From positions 1 through 35,670 of the forward strand of contig CAMQYR010000004.1 of assembly GCA_947039385.1 (NCBI GenBank): DNA of 35,670 nt, given 5' to 3'. The position numbers and the translations under genes are program-made. Each line of letters starts with the position of its first letter. The stretch's first letter is position 1. The notes under the pieces are model-generated. The model was given only the letters and a program-made list of their open reading frames with translations. It was not told the origin of the DNA and did not search any database. Positions 1-11,776 of the stretch are shown here, piece after piece. The DNA comes from an uncultured Mycoplasma sp. GTDB lineage: Bacteria > Bacillota_I > Bacilli_A > Mycoplasmatales > Metamycoplasmataceae.

Positions 1-42
1 AAAACAATTATGTATAATATAGAAACTAATAAGGAGGCAAAT

Positions 43-234
43 ATGTCAAGAATAGATGATATAACTGGGAAAAAACCTATGTCTGGAAATTTGCGTTCTC
101 ATGCTTTAAACACTTCAAAAAGAAGGTTTAATTTAAATCTTCAAAAAGTAACTATTGTTGAAAATGGAGAAAAAATTACTTTAAGAGTGACCGCTAAAAC
201 AAAGAGAACTTTACGTAAACAAGGAAGAATTTAA
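43..234 (+). CDS. rpmB: 50S ribosomal protein L28 (bL28)
   Basis: [36 protein letters not shown]...; strong SD aaggagg just upstream of the ATG at 43. Confidence 0.93.
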   Translation: MSRIDDITGKKPMSGNLRSHALNTSKRRFNLNLQKVTIVENGEKITLRVTAKTKRTLRKQGRI

Positions 235-247
235 TTAAAAAAATTAA

Positions 248-1033
248 CTAACTAAAATTAGATTTTTTGTTATTTCTTTCTTTTTGAAAATTTTCTAATT
301 TTCTAATAAATTCTGTATCTTCAAATGCTTTGGATGGTTGTGAATTATTTCAAAGAATAATCAAGTAATTAACAAGTTCTTTGTGATTTTTAATGAATTG
401 ATAATTGTAATCATCATACTGATTTAAAAAAAATGTTTCTTGTTCATCTGTTAGTCTTAAACTTTCTATAATGTAAGCTAATTCAAAATGTTTATCACCC
501 ATATGTGCATATTCTCAATCAATAATAAACAATTTACCATTTTTATCTTCTATTAAATTTTGAACTCAAATATCAGAATGAATTGGGTCAGATTTATTTT
601 GATTTTTCAAAATATAGTTAATTCTTTTGTAATAATCATGAACTATAGGTATTTTTATATCTTTTTCTCATAAAATTTTGCGATATTCCTTTATTCTTGC
701 CGCAATATTAAATGGAGGGAATGTTAGTTTAGAATTATGAACCTCTTTTACTAAGTCGGCAATTTTAATTAAATTTTCATTATTCACAACCGGGTTTATT
801 CCACTTATAAATTCTCATTTATTTTCTTTTATAGTTTGTGATATAAATTTTGGAACAAAATTAAAAACTTGCAGTATGTTGTAATCAATTTTATGGTTAA
901 ATTTATTATATACTTTTTCTTGGATAAAAACATTACCATCTACAAATGAGGTGTTTGTATGACCAATTTTAATTTTATTCTTCATGACATTAATTTTATC
1001 ATTAAACAAAAACATTTTATTTATAAAAAACAT
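248..1033 (-). CDS. Choline kinase / aminoglycoside phosphotransferase-like (APH fold) protein
   Basis: Code-4 reading through TGA; motifs PIHSDIWVQNLI (HxDxxxxN catalytic loop) and FIIDWEYAHMGDKHFELAYI. Start could also be the internal ATG at 985. Confidence 0.75.
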
Positions 1034-1076
1034 TTTTAAAGTATTATAATTTTGATATTTATTATGTTCAACATTT

Positions 1077-1082
1077 TATAAT
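1077..1082 (+). promoter_or_regulatory. Putative -10 box (TATAAT) for the FNT gene; second TATAAT at 1045-1050
   Basis: TATAAT followed by ggaagg SD and ATG at 1100; no clear -35. Confidence 0.4.
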
Positions 1083-1099
1083 TGGAAGGAATATTTTTT

Positions 1100-2134
1100 A
1101 TGCATAATTATAAAAAGAACTACCAAAACATTATTAATTTTTCCATAGTAAAAGTTAATCTAAAATGATGGAAACTTATTTTGCTTGGTATAGTGGGCAG
1201 CATATATATCGGAATGGGATATATCGGTTTTATCATGATTATTGCAGGAATGCAAAAACCAGAAATTTTTTCAAACGATTGACAAGAACAATTGGTAAAT
1301 GGAATAGGTCCTAATATAAATATCTCAGGACCTCCTTTAATAATAGCGGCCGCCATATTTCCAATTGGGTTTTTATTGCTAGTTTTTTTAGGAGGTTCTT
1401 TACTTACATCAGATTTTGAAGTATTCACCATTGCCGTTATAACAAAAAAAATAAAGATGTTTCCAGCAGTGTTAAAATTAATTTTAACACTGCTTGGAAA
1501 TATAATCGGTGCATTTATAATTGCTGCACTTGTAAGGGGCGGACACATTTTCAATGACAAACATTTATATGTTTTGCAACAAATTATTGCAGAAAAAGTT
1601 CATTGGGAATGATGACAAACATTTTTCTCAGGTATTTTGTGTAGTATTTTAGTTTCTTGATCTGTTTGAGTCACTATGTCTAGACATAAAAATGCTAAAA
1701 CATTTTTAATTTACTTTCCAATTTTATTATTTGCTTTAGTTGGTTTTCAACATGTTATAGCAAATTTCATATTATTTGCTTTTGGGTGGGTTCATGCCGA
1801 TAATATAGTTATGAAAAATATTGGTCAAGGAATATTTGCTTCTTCATTAACATTAGGTGATTGATCATTTAAAGCAATGTTTATAAATTTAATTCCTGCT
1901 TTGGTTGGCAATTGATTATCAGGAGCAATTTTAATTCCTTTTGTTTCTTTTTGATTAATTAATTGTTATAAAGAAAACAAAAATACGATTGAAGAAGATG
2001 ATATATCAAATAATAATGAAAATTTATTGAAAAATGAGGAGCCTGATTTCTATGAGTTTTATGATTCATTAGATGAAGATATCTATCCTGCTGACGAACT
2101 AATTAAGAATCAATTTGATGTTGAAGAAAGTTAG
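1100..2134 (+). CDS. Formate/nitrite transporter (FNT) family channel
   Basis: Multi-TM protein read with TGA=Trp: WWKLILLGIVGSIYIGMGYIGFI..., ...GNIIGAFIIAAL..., FALVGFQHVIANFILFAFGW, INLIPALVGNWLSGAILIPF (FNT-like signatures). Confidence 0.8.
1465..1494. repeat. Perfect 30-bp palindrome inside the FNT coding region
   Basis: agcagtgttaaaatt|aattttaacactgct; flanks tttcc / t ggaaa extend it with one unpaired base. Confidence 0.95.
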
Positions 2135-2736
2135 TTGTCAACAATATATTTTAATTTTTCTCATTTATTATTAAACTCATTAACTATTTTAATTTCTTTT
2201 ATTAATTCTTCTTTATTGATATTAAAGACTTTTATAATATCTTTAATAGAAAACAAACAATATAAATGTAAATGTGCTAAGTCGAAATATTTGCTATTAT
2301 AATTTACCCACTCAAAATCAATTAAATCAATATCATTATTCTCATTTATAATAATATTTTTTCTTCTTAAATCTCCATGAGATAAAATTACATCATTAAT
2401 TATATTAGAATCATTGAAATTGGTTATATTATTAATTTTAGTATTTCAATGTTTAACAAGAGCTTTTTTAATCTTTATCAAAATGTTAATATCATTTGTA
2501 TCTAGTGTTTTGCCTTGAATTCATTTTCTTACCAAAATTTGTTTATCAACATAAAAAACATCTCTTTTATTTTTTAGTAAAAGTATTTCATTGCCATGAT
2601 TAACAATATTGTTCTTTGATATTCTTATTTGAACAAGGAAATCACAAAAAACTCCTCTATAGGTTTTATTGTGATTTCCTTCATAAAATAATTCAAGTTC
2701 AGTTATATTAAGTTTTTTAATAATATCTTTTAACAT
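2131..2736 (-). CDS. Second choline kinase-like / APH-fold phosphotransferase
   Basis: VILSHGDLRRKNIIINENNDIDLIDFEWVNYNSKYFDLAHLHLYC: HGDxxxxN and DFE(W) motifs. Confidence 0.75.
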
Positions 2737-2747
2737 ATCCAAAATTA

Positions 2748-4691
<1,944 letters not shown>

Positions 4692-4854
4692 TTATTTCTT
4701 ATTAAAAGAAATCATAAATAAATTATATCAAAAAAACAAATTTCTTTATTAAATCACACTCTTATATCTCATTTTTTAACAGATTTTTCTATATATAATA
4801 TAACCGTTTTTAATTAGTTCTTTTGTTATTGTTATGAAGTAAAATTGAAAATTA

Positions 4855-5457
4855 CTATTTATTGTAGTGTTCAACAATTAATGATTCATTTATACTTGTA
4901 TTTAATTCTTTTCTTTCAGGAAGTCTATTTAATTTGAATACAAAGTCTTTATCCATCTTGACTCAAGCAGCTAATTCTTTTCTAGTTTTTGCATCTAAAA
5001 TTTGAATATTTTTTCTACTTCCTTCTCTTAATGTGATAACATCACCTATTTTAATTTGTATTGAAGGAATATCGGCTTTTTTGCCATTTAATGTAAAGTG
5101 ACCATGATTAACTAGTTGTCTAGCTTGTCTTCTGGTTTCCGCAACACCCGTTCTATAAACAAAACTATCAAGTCTAGTTTCTAACATTTGCATGAAGTTT
5201 GTACCGGCTTGACCGGGTCTTTTAGAAGCTTTTTCAAAAGTATTTTTAAATTGTTTTTCACTTATTCCATACATATATCTTAATTTTTGTTTTTCATATA
5301 AGTGCAAACCATACTCTGAAATTTTAACTCTTTTTTGTCCGTGTTGTCCAGGAGCATATTGACGTCCCTTCCCCTTAGCGAACTCTTTACCGTTTTCCAA
5401 TATTGAGAATCCATAACGGCGAGATTTTTTAAATGATGATTTTGTGTATCTTGACAT
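4855..5457 (-). CDS. rpsD: 30S ribosomal protein S4 (uS4)
   Basis: [43 protein letters not shown]...; extends past a TGA (Trp) to ...[40 protein letters not shown] agaggt. Confidence 0.95.
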
Positions 5458-5774
5458 GATTACCTCTTTCTTTATTTTGCATAATGAGGAATATATTCTT
5501 AATAATTAGTTATTTAAATATAATGTTTTCGTTTTACAGCTAAAACTACTCTCAAATCAATTCGAATTTAAATAATACTAAATTAATATATATTTGCTGC
5601 TTGTGCTTAGTAATTTTATCATATTTACCTAACTTTATTTTTTTAATTTAACCATTTTCAAATATATTAACAACAATAATTTTTAAAAAAGTTAGTTAAT
5701 CAAATTTTATTTGGATTAGACAATAATTTTTACTTATTAAAATTAAAATTTTAATAAAATTAATTTATATAAGT

Positions 5775-5780
5775 TATAAT
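5775..5780 (+). promoter_or_regulatory. Putative -10 box (TATAAT) of the rimP-nusA-infB operon
   Basis: agttataatgaat, about 100 nt upstream of the rimP start. Confidence 0.4.
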
Positions 5781-5880
5781 GAATATGCTAATTAATTATT
5801 TTTAAATAATATATATGAATTGCTATAGCGATTTTTTTTATTAAATTAGCAAAAAAAAGATAATATATTGAGGGGATTGA

Positions 5881-6369
5881 GTGGAACTTTTGATTGAAAA
5901 ATTAAAAATAAAGTTAGACTTTGATTTAGTGTATTGTGAGTTTGTTCAAAGAAACAATTTATTGTTTTTGGATATAGAAATAAATTCTCCAACATTAAGA
6001 GAAATCAAAGAAAAAAGCAAAATAATTTCAGATATTTTAGATGAAATTGATTCTAGTGACAATAACTATTATTTGAATATTTTTTCTTCAGGTGCAGAAA
6101 AAGAAATAAATATAGACAACATTGAAAATTATATTAACAAAAATATTAAAACATTTTTAACAAAGGAACAAAACAATGGTAGTTTTTTTGAAGGAGAATT
6201 AGTTGAAGTCACTAAAGCGACTATCAAAATGAGAATAAATTTTAAAGGTCACTTTAGAAAATTAGAGTTTGATAAAAACAATATAAAACAATTAAATGAA
6301 TCAATTAAATTAACAAAAAATAAAAAGGATAAAAAAAATGAAAAAAATAAACCCACTAGATTTAATTAA
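5881..6369 (+). CDS. rimP: Ribosome maturation factor RimP
   Basis: Position immediately upstream of nusA; RimP-like NYYLNIFSSGAEKEI...FLTKEQNNGSFFEGELVEV; GTG start after agggga SD. Confidence 0.82.
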   Translation: MELLIEKLKIKLDFDLVYCEFVQRNNLLFLDIEINSPTLREIKEKSKIISDILDEIDSSDNNYYLNIFSSGAEKEINIDNIENYINKNIKTFLTKEQNNGSFFEGELVEVTKATIKMRINFKGHFRKLEFDKNNIKQLNESIKLTKNKKDKKNEKNKPTRFN

Positions 6370-7879
6370 ATTTATATCAAAATCAAAAGAAATGAATATA
6401 AACGATATTGTACAATTTTTACTAAATGCTATAGAAAGAATAGTACATTCTCAATTAGATCCCGATGCGAAATTAACACTAATAATTGATAAAGATAAAA
6501 ATAGATTAGTTTTGATTAATAAATCAAAAATTGTAATTTCTGATGAAGAGGAATATGAAAAAGAATCAAACTTAATTGACATCAAACTTTCAGAAGCTTT
6601 ATTACTAGATCCAACAGTTAAAATAGGCGATAAAATTGCAGCAGAAATAAAATTTGATGATTTTTCAAGAACAACATTTGCGAAAATAGAACAATCATTT
6701 AAATTAGAAATTTTGAATTTGGAAAAAACAAAAACATATAATAAATACTTTCCACTCATTGGTACACAAGTTGATGCTAAATTAGAGGAAGAAAATGGAA
6801 GAACAGCAGTATTTGTTTTAGAAGATGGAACTCCATGCTTAATGCCATCAAAATTTAGAAATATGAATATTAATTTATCTAAATCGGATTATCACAAGGT
6901 TTTTATTGAAGAAGTATATGAAAATTCTAGAGATTATCAAGTATTAGTTTCAAATTCATCATCTAGCAGAATAAGAGAAGTTTTGAAGTTAGAGGTTCCT
7001 GAAATTGATAATGGTAGCATTGAAATAGTGGCGATGAGCAGAATTCCAGGTGTTAGAGCTAAAATTGCATTCAAAAAGAACCCTAATTTTGTTGGTGATA
7101 TTGACGTTATAGGAACTATTATTGGTCAGTCAGGCCAAAGAATTAATGCTGTTTCAGAAAAAATAGGTGGAGAAAAAATAGACGTTATTTTATATTCAGA
7201 TAATTTTTATGAATATATCGCAAATGCAATGTCTCCATCAAAAGTTATTTCTATAAATTTAAAACCTAATGGGAAAGATTATTTAGTTGTTGTACCTGAT
7301 AAGCATAACACTATTGCTATTGGTAAACAAGGATTTAATGTTAAATTAACTGTTGAGTTAACAAAAACAAATATTGACATCATTTCTTTATCTGATGCAC
7401 GAGAAAGAAATATAGAAATTTTGTGGAATGGTAATGTAACTCCTGAACAAGTAACTCAAATAGAAGCGAACAACAATCAAAGATCATTTCAATCTGATAG
7501 AAGGGGTTCGAGATATAATTCGGGAAATTCACATAATTCTTCAAGATATAACTCTTTTTCTCCTAATTTAAATATGGATGAATTTGCAAAAGAATTAGCT
7601 GAATATAAAACGGAAATAAATGAATTTGAGTCAGATGATGTTTCATTTGGATATTTTACTCCAACTCACTCTGATTACCAAAATAATAGTGGCAATAAAA
7701 AAGAAGATATGAGTTTTAGTAATATGAATAATTCAATTCAAGAAACTAGAGCTAAAAAACCATCAACACGAGAAATTAAAGATATTGAAAAGTCATTTCA
7801 ATTTGATTCAGATTTAGCATCTGATATTAATTTTGATGATTATGATTTTTCAGATTTTGATGATGATCAAAATGAGTAA
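6338..7879 (+). CDS. nusA: Transcription termination/antitermination factor NusA
   Basis: S1/KH content: VEIVAMSRIPGVRAKIAFKKNPNFVGDIDVIGTIIGQSGQRINAVSEKIGGEKIDVILYS...VVVPDKHNTIAIGKQGFNVKLTVELT; overlaps the rimP 3' end. Confidence 0.93.
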   Translation: MKKINPLDLIKFISKSKEMNINDIVQFLLNAIERIVHSQLDPDAKLTLIIDKDKNRLVLINKSKIVISDEEEYEKESNLIDIKLSEALLLDPTVKIGDKIAAEIKFDDFSRTTFAKIEQSFKLEILNLEKTKTYNKYFPLIGTQVDAKLEEENGRTAVFVLEDGTPCLMPSKFRNMNINLSKSDYHKVFIEEVYENSRDYQVLVSNSSSSRIREVLKLEVPEIDNGSIEIVAMSRIPGVRAKIAFKKNPNFVGDIDVIGTIIGQSGQRINAVSEKIGGEKIDVILYSDNFYEYIANAMSPSKVISINLKPNGKDYLVVVPDKHNTIAIGKQGFNVKLTVELTKTNIDIISLSDARERNIEILWNGNVTPEQVTQIEANNNQRSFQSDRRGSRYNSGNSHNSSRYNSFSPNLNMDEFAKELAEYKTEINEFESDDVSFGYFTPTHSDYQNNSGNKKEDMSFSNMNNSIQETRAKKPSTREIKDIEKSFQFDSDLASDINFDDYDFSDFDDDQNE

Positions 7880-8171
7880 TAATGATATTTTTAGAAAATG
7901 TATAGTGACTAATAAGATTACTAATATTAATAAAATGATTAGAATCGTTAGAGACAAGAACAACAAAATATTTCTAGAAAATGATGTACATATTCAAGGC
8001 AGAGGCGCTTATATTATAAATGATTTTACAATTATTATTAATGTGCTAGAAAAAAAAATATTAAATAAAACATTTAAAACAAATATCTCAAACGATGTAT
8101 ATAACGAGTTAAAAAAAGAGGTAAATCAAAATGACAAAATTAAAAACAAAGAACAACAAAAACAAAAGTAA
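7872..8171 (+). CDS. ylxR: YlxR (DUF448) family RNA-binding protein
   Basis: [41 protein letters not shown]; between nusA and infB. Confidence 0.85.
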   Translation: MSNNDIFRKCIVTNKITNINKMIRIVRDKNNKIFLENDVHIQGRGAYIINDFTIIINVLEKKILNKTFKTNISNDVYNELKKEVNQNDKIKNKEQQKQK

Positions 8172-9984
8172 ACCAAAAAATAATTTGAGTTCTCGAAGAA
8201 CAAACGATTCTCAAATTAAAAATCAATTAACAAGTGTTAAGGTAGAGTTAAAAGACGGAGTTTTTATTTTTACAGGACCTATGTCTATTAATGATTTTTC
8301 AAATAATATAAAAATTAAACCCAATGAATTATTGGTAAATTTATTTAAAAAAGGAAAATTATATAATTTAAATTCAACTTTATCAGAGGAAGAAATAGCG
8401 GAAATTTGCTTTGAGTATGATTACGATTTTCAAAAAGAAGAGGAACTTAATGAAACAAACTTTATGGATCATATTGAAATAGATGATACAAAAGATGAAT
8501 TAGAAAAAAGACCACCAATAATAACGGTTATGGGTCATGTTGATCATGGTAAAACAACACTTATTGATAAAATAAGAAATACAAATATTGCTAAAAACGA
8601 GAGTGGAGGAATTACACAACATACTGCTGCATATCAAGTTCTTTATAAAAATGAATTAATAACATTTTTAGACACTCCTGGTCATGAAGCGTTTACTTCT
8701 ATGAGAGCAAGAGGTGCTAAAGTAACTGACATAGTTGTTTTAGTTGTTGCAGGAGATGATGGGGTTATGCCACAAACTATAGAGGCTATTGATCATGCTA
8801 AAGCGGCCAATGTTCCTTTGATTGTTTTTGTTAATAAGATGGATAAACCGGGTGTTGATGTTGAAAAAATAAAAGGTGATCTTTCTAAAGTTGATATTCT
8901 TTCTGAAGATTGAGGCGGAAATGTTCCGTTTGTATATGGGTCAGCTTTAATGGGCGATGGGATTGATAAATTATTTGATTTGATACTTTTGCAAGCAGAA
9001 TTATTAGAATTAAAAGCAAACAAAAATCGCTCAGCAATGGGTAATGTTATTGAGTCTTATGTTGATATTGGAAAAGGAACAATTGCAACATTAATTATTA
9101 ATAATGGAACTCTATTGAAAAGAGATTTTATTGTTGCCGGATCTCATTATGGAAGAATCAAAAATATTACTTCTACAAATGGTAAAAGTTTAGAAAAAGC
9201 ATTTCCTGGTATGCCTGTAATTATTACGGGGTTAAACTATACTCCAAATGCTGGTGATAGATTTATTGGTTTTGAAGATGAAAAATTTGCTAAGGAATTA
9301 GCTAATAAAAAAGCATTTGTTGATAAAAAAAATGAATTAAATTTTAAACAAACCCAAATAACCCATTCAGATTCTGATTTAAAAATACTAAACATTATTA
9401 TTAAATCAGATGTACAAGGAACTGCTGAGGCATTAAAACATTCTTTAATACCCCTTAAAAATGATGAAGTAGTTGTTAATGTAATTAGAGCTTCTGTTGG
9501 TAATGTTACTAAAAGCGATGTTTTGCTTGCGCAAGCATCTAATTCAATTATATATGCTTTTAATTTAAAGGTTGATGGTGTTGTTAAAAAATTTGCTAAT
9601 ACTGAAAAAGTTATTGTGAAGACCGAAACAATTATTTATAAAATAATTGAAGATGTTGAGATGATAATAAAATCTAAACAAGAACCCAAATACAAAGAAG
9701 TAATTATTGGCGAAGCACTTATTCAAAAATTATTTTATTTTTCTAAAGTAGGCACTATTGCTGGTTGTTTGGTTTTAAATGGTATAATTAAGGCGAATTC
9801 AAAATTGAGGATATTTAGAAACGATTTGATAATTCATGAAGGAAAACTTGATTCCTTACAAAATGGTAAAAATAACATTAAAAAATCTGAAAAAGGAACA
9901 GAATTTGGAACACACATCAAACAATTTAATGATGTAAGAGAAGGAGATAAACTACAAACTTATGATGAAGTTTTAGTTGAGTAA
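8131..9984 (+). CDS. infB: Translation initiation factor IF-2
   Basis: [43 protein letters not shown]; read through TGA (Trp) at 8911-8913. Confidence 0.96.
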
Positions 9985-9987
9985 ATT

Positions 9988-10326
9988 ATGAATGAAATAA
10001 ATAAGAGAAAAAAAGAATCAAACTATATGCTATTGATATCGCAGATAATTCAACGTGATGTAACTAATGTTAATGTGTCAAATACAACAGTTGTGGATGC
10101 TAAACTTTCAAGGGATGGATCTCATTTAAAAATATATGTTGCATTTGATAAGCTGGAATCAAAGTCTTTGGAAGCGTTAAATAATTCAAAAGGGTTTATA
10201 AGAACTATGCTTTCTCAATATGAACTTGGAAGAAGTGTTCCAATCTTAACTTTTGAATTAGATAATATTGAAAAAAATGCATTAGAGATAGATAAAATAT
10301 TAGAATCAATTAAAAAGAATGACTAA
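9988..10326 (+). CDS. rbfA: Ribosome-binding factor A
   Basis: Follows infB; LISQIIQRDVTNVNVSNTTVVDAKLSRDGSHLKIYVAF...KGFIRTMLSQYELGRSVPILTFELD. Confidence 0.88.
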   Translation: MNEINKRKKESNYMLLISQIIQRDVTNVNVSNTTVVDAKLSRDGSHLKIYVAFDKLESKSLEALNNSKGFIRTMLSQYELGRSVPILTFELDNIEKNALEIDKILESIKKND

Positions 10327-10805
10327 TGGCCTCTATATATGATTTTAAACTAAAAAATATATCCGGAAAAATTGTTGATTTTTCCAATTTTAAAAATAAA
10401 TTAATATTAATTGTAAATGTTGCTAGTAAGTGCTGATTTACTAAACAATATAAAGATTTAGAAAAATTATATAATAAGTACAAGGAAAAAGAATTTGTAA
10501 TTTTAGGATTTCCTTGTATGCAATTTAAACAACAAGAATTTAATACCGATATTGCAATAAAGGAATTTTGCACTTTAAAATATAATGTAACATTTGAAAT
10601 TTTTTCAAGGATAGATGTAAAGGGCGAAAACCAATCACTATTGTATAAATTTTTAACTAAAGAATTTCCATGAAATGAAAATTCTATTGATGTCAAGTGA
10701 AATTTTGAAAAATTTCTTATTGACAGAAAAGGAAAAGTTATTCGAAGATTTTCATCTATAGTAACCCCGAAAAAAATTGAAAAGATAATAAAAAAAATAT
10801 TATAA
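10326..10805 (+). CDS. Glutathione peroxidase-like (Cys-type) thiol peroxidase
   Basis: Code 4: MASIYDFKLKNISGKIVDFSNFKNKLILIVNVASKCWFTKQYKDLEKLYNKYKEKEFVILGFPCMQFKQQEFNTDIAIKEFC...VKWNFEKFLIDRKGKVIRRF; TAATG overlap with rbfA. Confidence 0.9.
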
Positions 10806-10874
10806 TTTTTATTGTCATTTAAATTAACGAATAATTCTTACATTTTAAGATAAGAATAAATAAAACATATAAAT

Positions 10875-11612
10875 TTATATGTCAAATTTTACTTTATCAT
10901 CAAACACAACAACAACATCTTTATGTTTTAATAAAGCGCTTGCCGGAAAATTAATATCAAATTTCTTTGCATTATATAATTTTTCAATTGCATTTTTTTT
11001 AGTGCTTCCAAATGCCAATAAATATATTTTTTTAGCTTTTAAAATGGAATTCAGTCCCATTGACATTACTCTTTTAGGAACTTTATTAATGTCTCCATCA
11101 AAGAAGTTTGTTGCATTTATTTCAATTACTTCCGATTTTAAATTAACAACTCTGGTAATAGTATCTAGTTTTGTTCCAGGTTCATTAAAACCAATATGTC
11201 CATTAGTACCAAGTTCTAGTATTAATATGTCAATTTCACCATTTTCACCTATTAAAGCATCATAGTTATTATTTTTTAATGGAAAATGTGCATTTTTTAA
11301 GTTCATTTTTACATCTGTAAATAATTCATTTTTCATAAATTCTTTGTTAGATTGAATATGTCCTTCAGGAAGTCCTAAATATTCATCTAAATTATAAGTG
11401 TGGACATTACTTCAAGAAGTATTAGCTTCATTAAAATCACTTATTAAAGCTTTATACAATAGTATGGGTGTTGATCCTGTAATTAAACCTAGGTTAAACT
11501 TTTTATTTTTTTTAATTTCTAATAGTAATTGATCAGCAACGAATGCAGATGCTTCTATATTTGTTTTAAATTTTTTAAATTCAATTTTATTTTTCTTTCA
11601 AAATAAGCTCAT
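10875..11612 (-). CDS. nagB: Glucosamine-6-phosphate deaminase
   Basis: LGLITGSTPILLYKAL, YNLDEYLGLPEGHIQSNKEFM, ILELGTNGHIGFNEPG. Confidence 0.92.
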
Positions 11613-11763
11613 AGGGTCCTCTTTAATCATTAATTCAATTTATATAATTTTAACATATATATGTAATTTTTAAACTAATCCATGACTATGTATTAATTAG
11701 TTTAAAAGAAAAGTAAATTATTGATGTTGAAATTAGAATGCCTTAAACTTTAATTAATTGTTA

Positions 11764-11769
11764 TATAAT
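11764..11769 (+). promoter_or_regulatory. Putative -10 box (TATAAT) placed for a near-leaderless glf transcript
   Basis: tataataatttgaATG: -10 ends 7 nt before the ATG at 11777; no SD. Confidence 0.35.
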
Positions 11770-11776
11770 AATTTGA

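Noticed and set aside
1120-1560. 146-aa minus-strand ORF
   Set aside because: Antisense to the FNT gene, whose code-4 frame is clearly coding; a shadow ORF.
5734-5757. AT-only inverted repeat ttattaaaatt/aattttaataa as an operator
   Set aside because: Very AT-rich background makes such repeats likely by chance; mentioned only as context.
6451-6759. 102-aa minus-strand ORF
   Set aside because: Antisense shadow of nusA.
10431-10436. TGC-TGA in the GPx active site suggesting selenocysteine
   Set aside because: TGA is Trp genome-wide here and the aligned peroxidatic residue is the preceding Cys (TGC); no SECIS evidence.
10310-10696. 128-aa minus-strand ORF
   Set aside because: Antisense to the GPx gene; composition not protein-like.
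10834-10857. Possible terminator hairpin attctta...taagaat between gpx and nagB
   Set aside because: Only a 7-bp AT stem with a 10-nt loop and no U-tract; not convincing.
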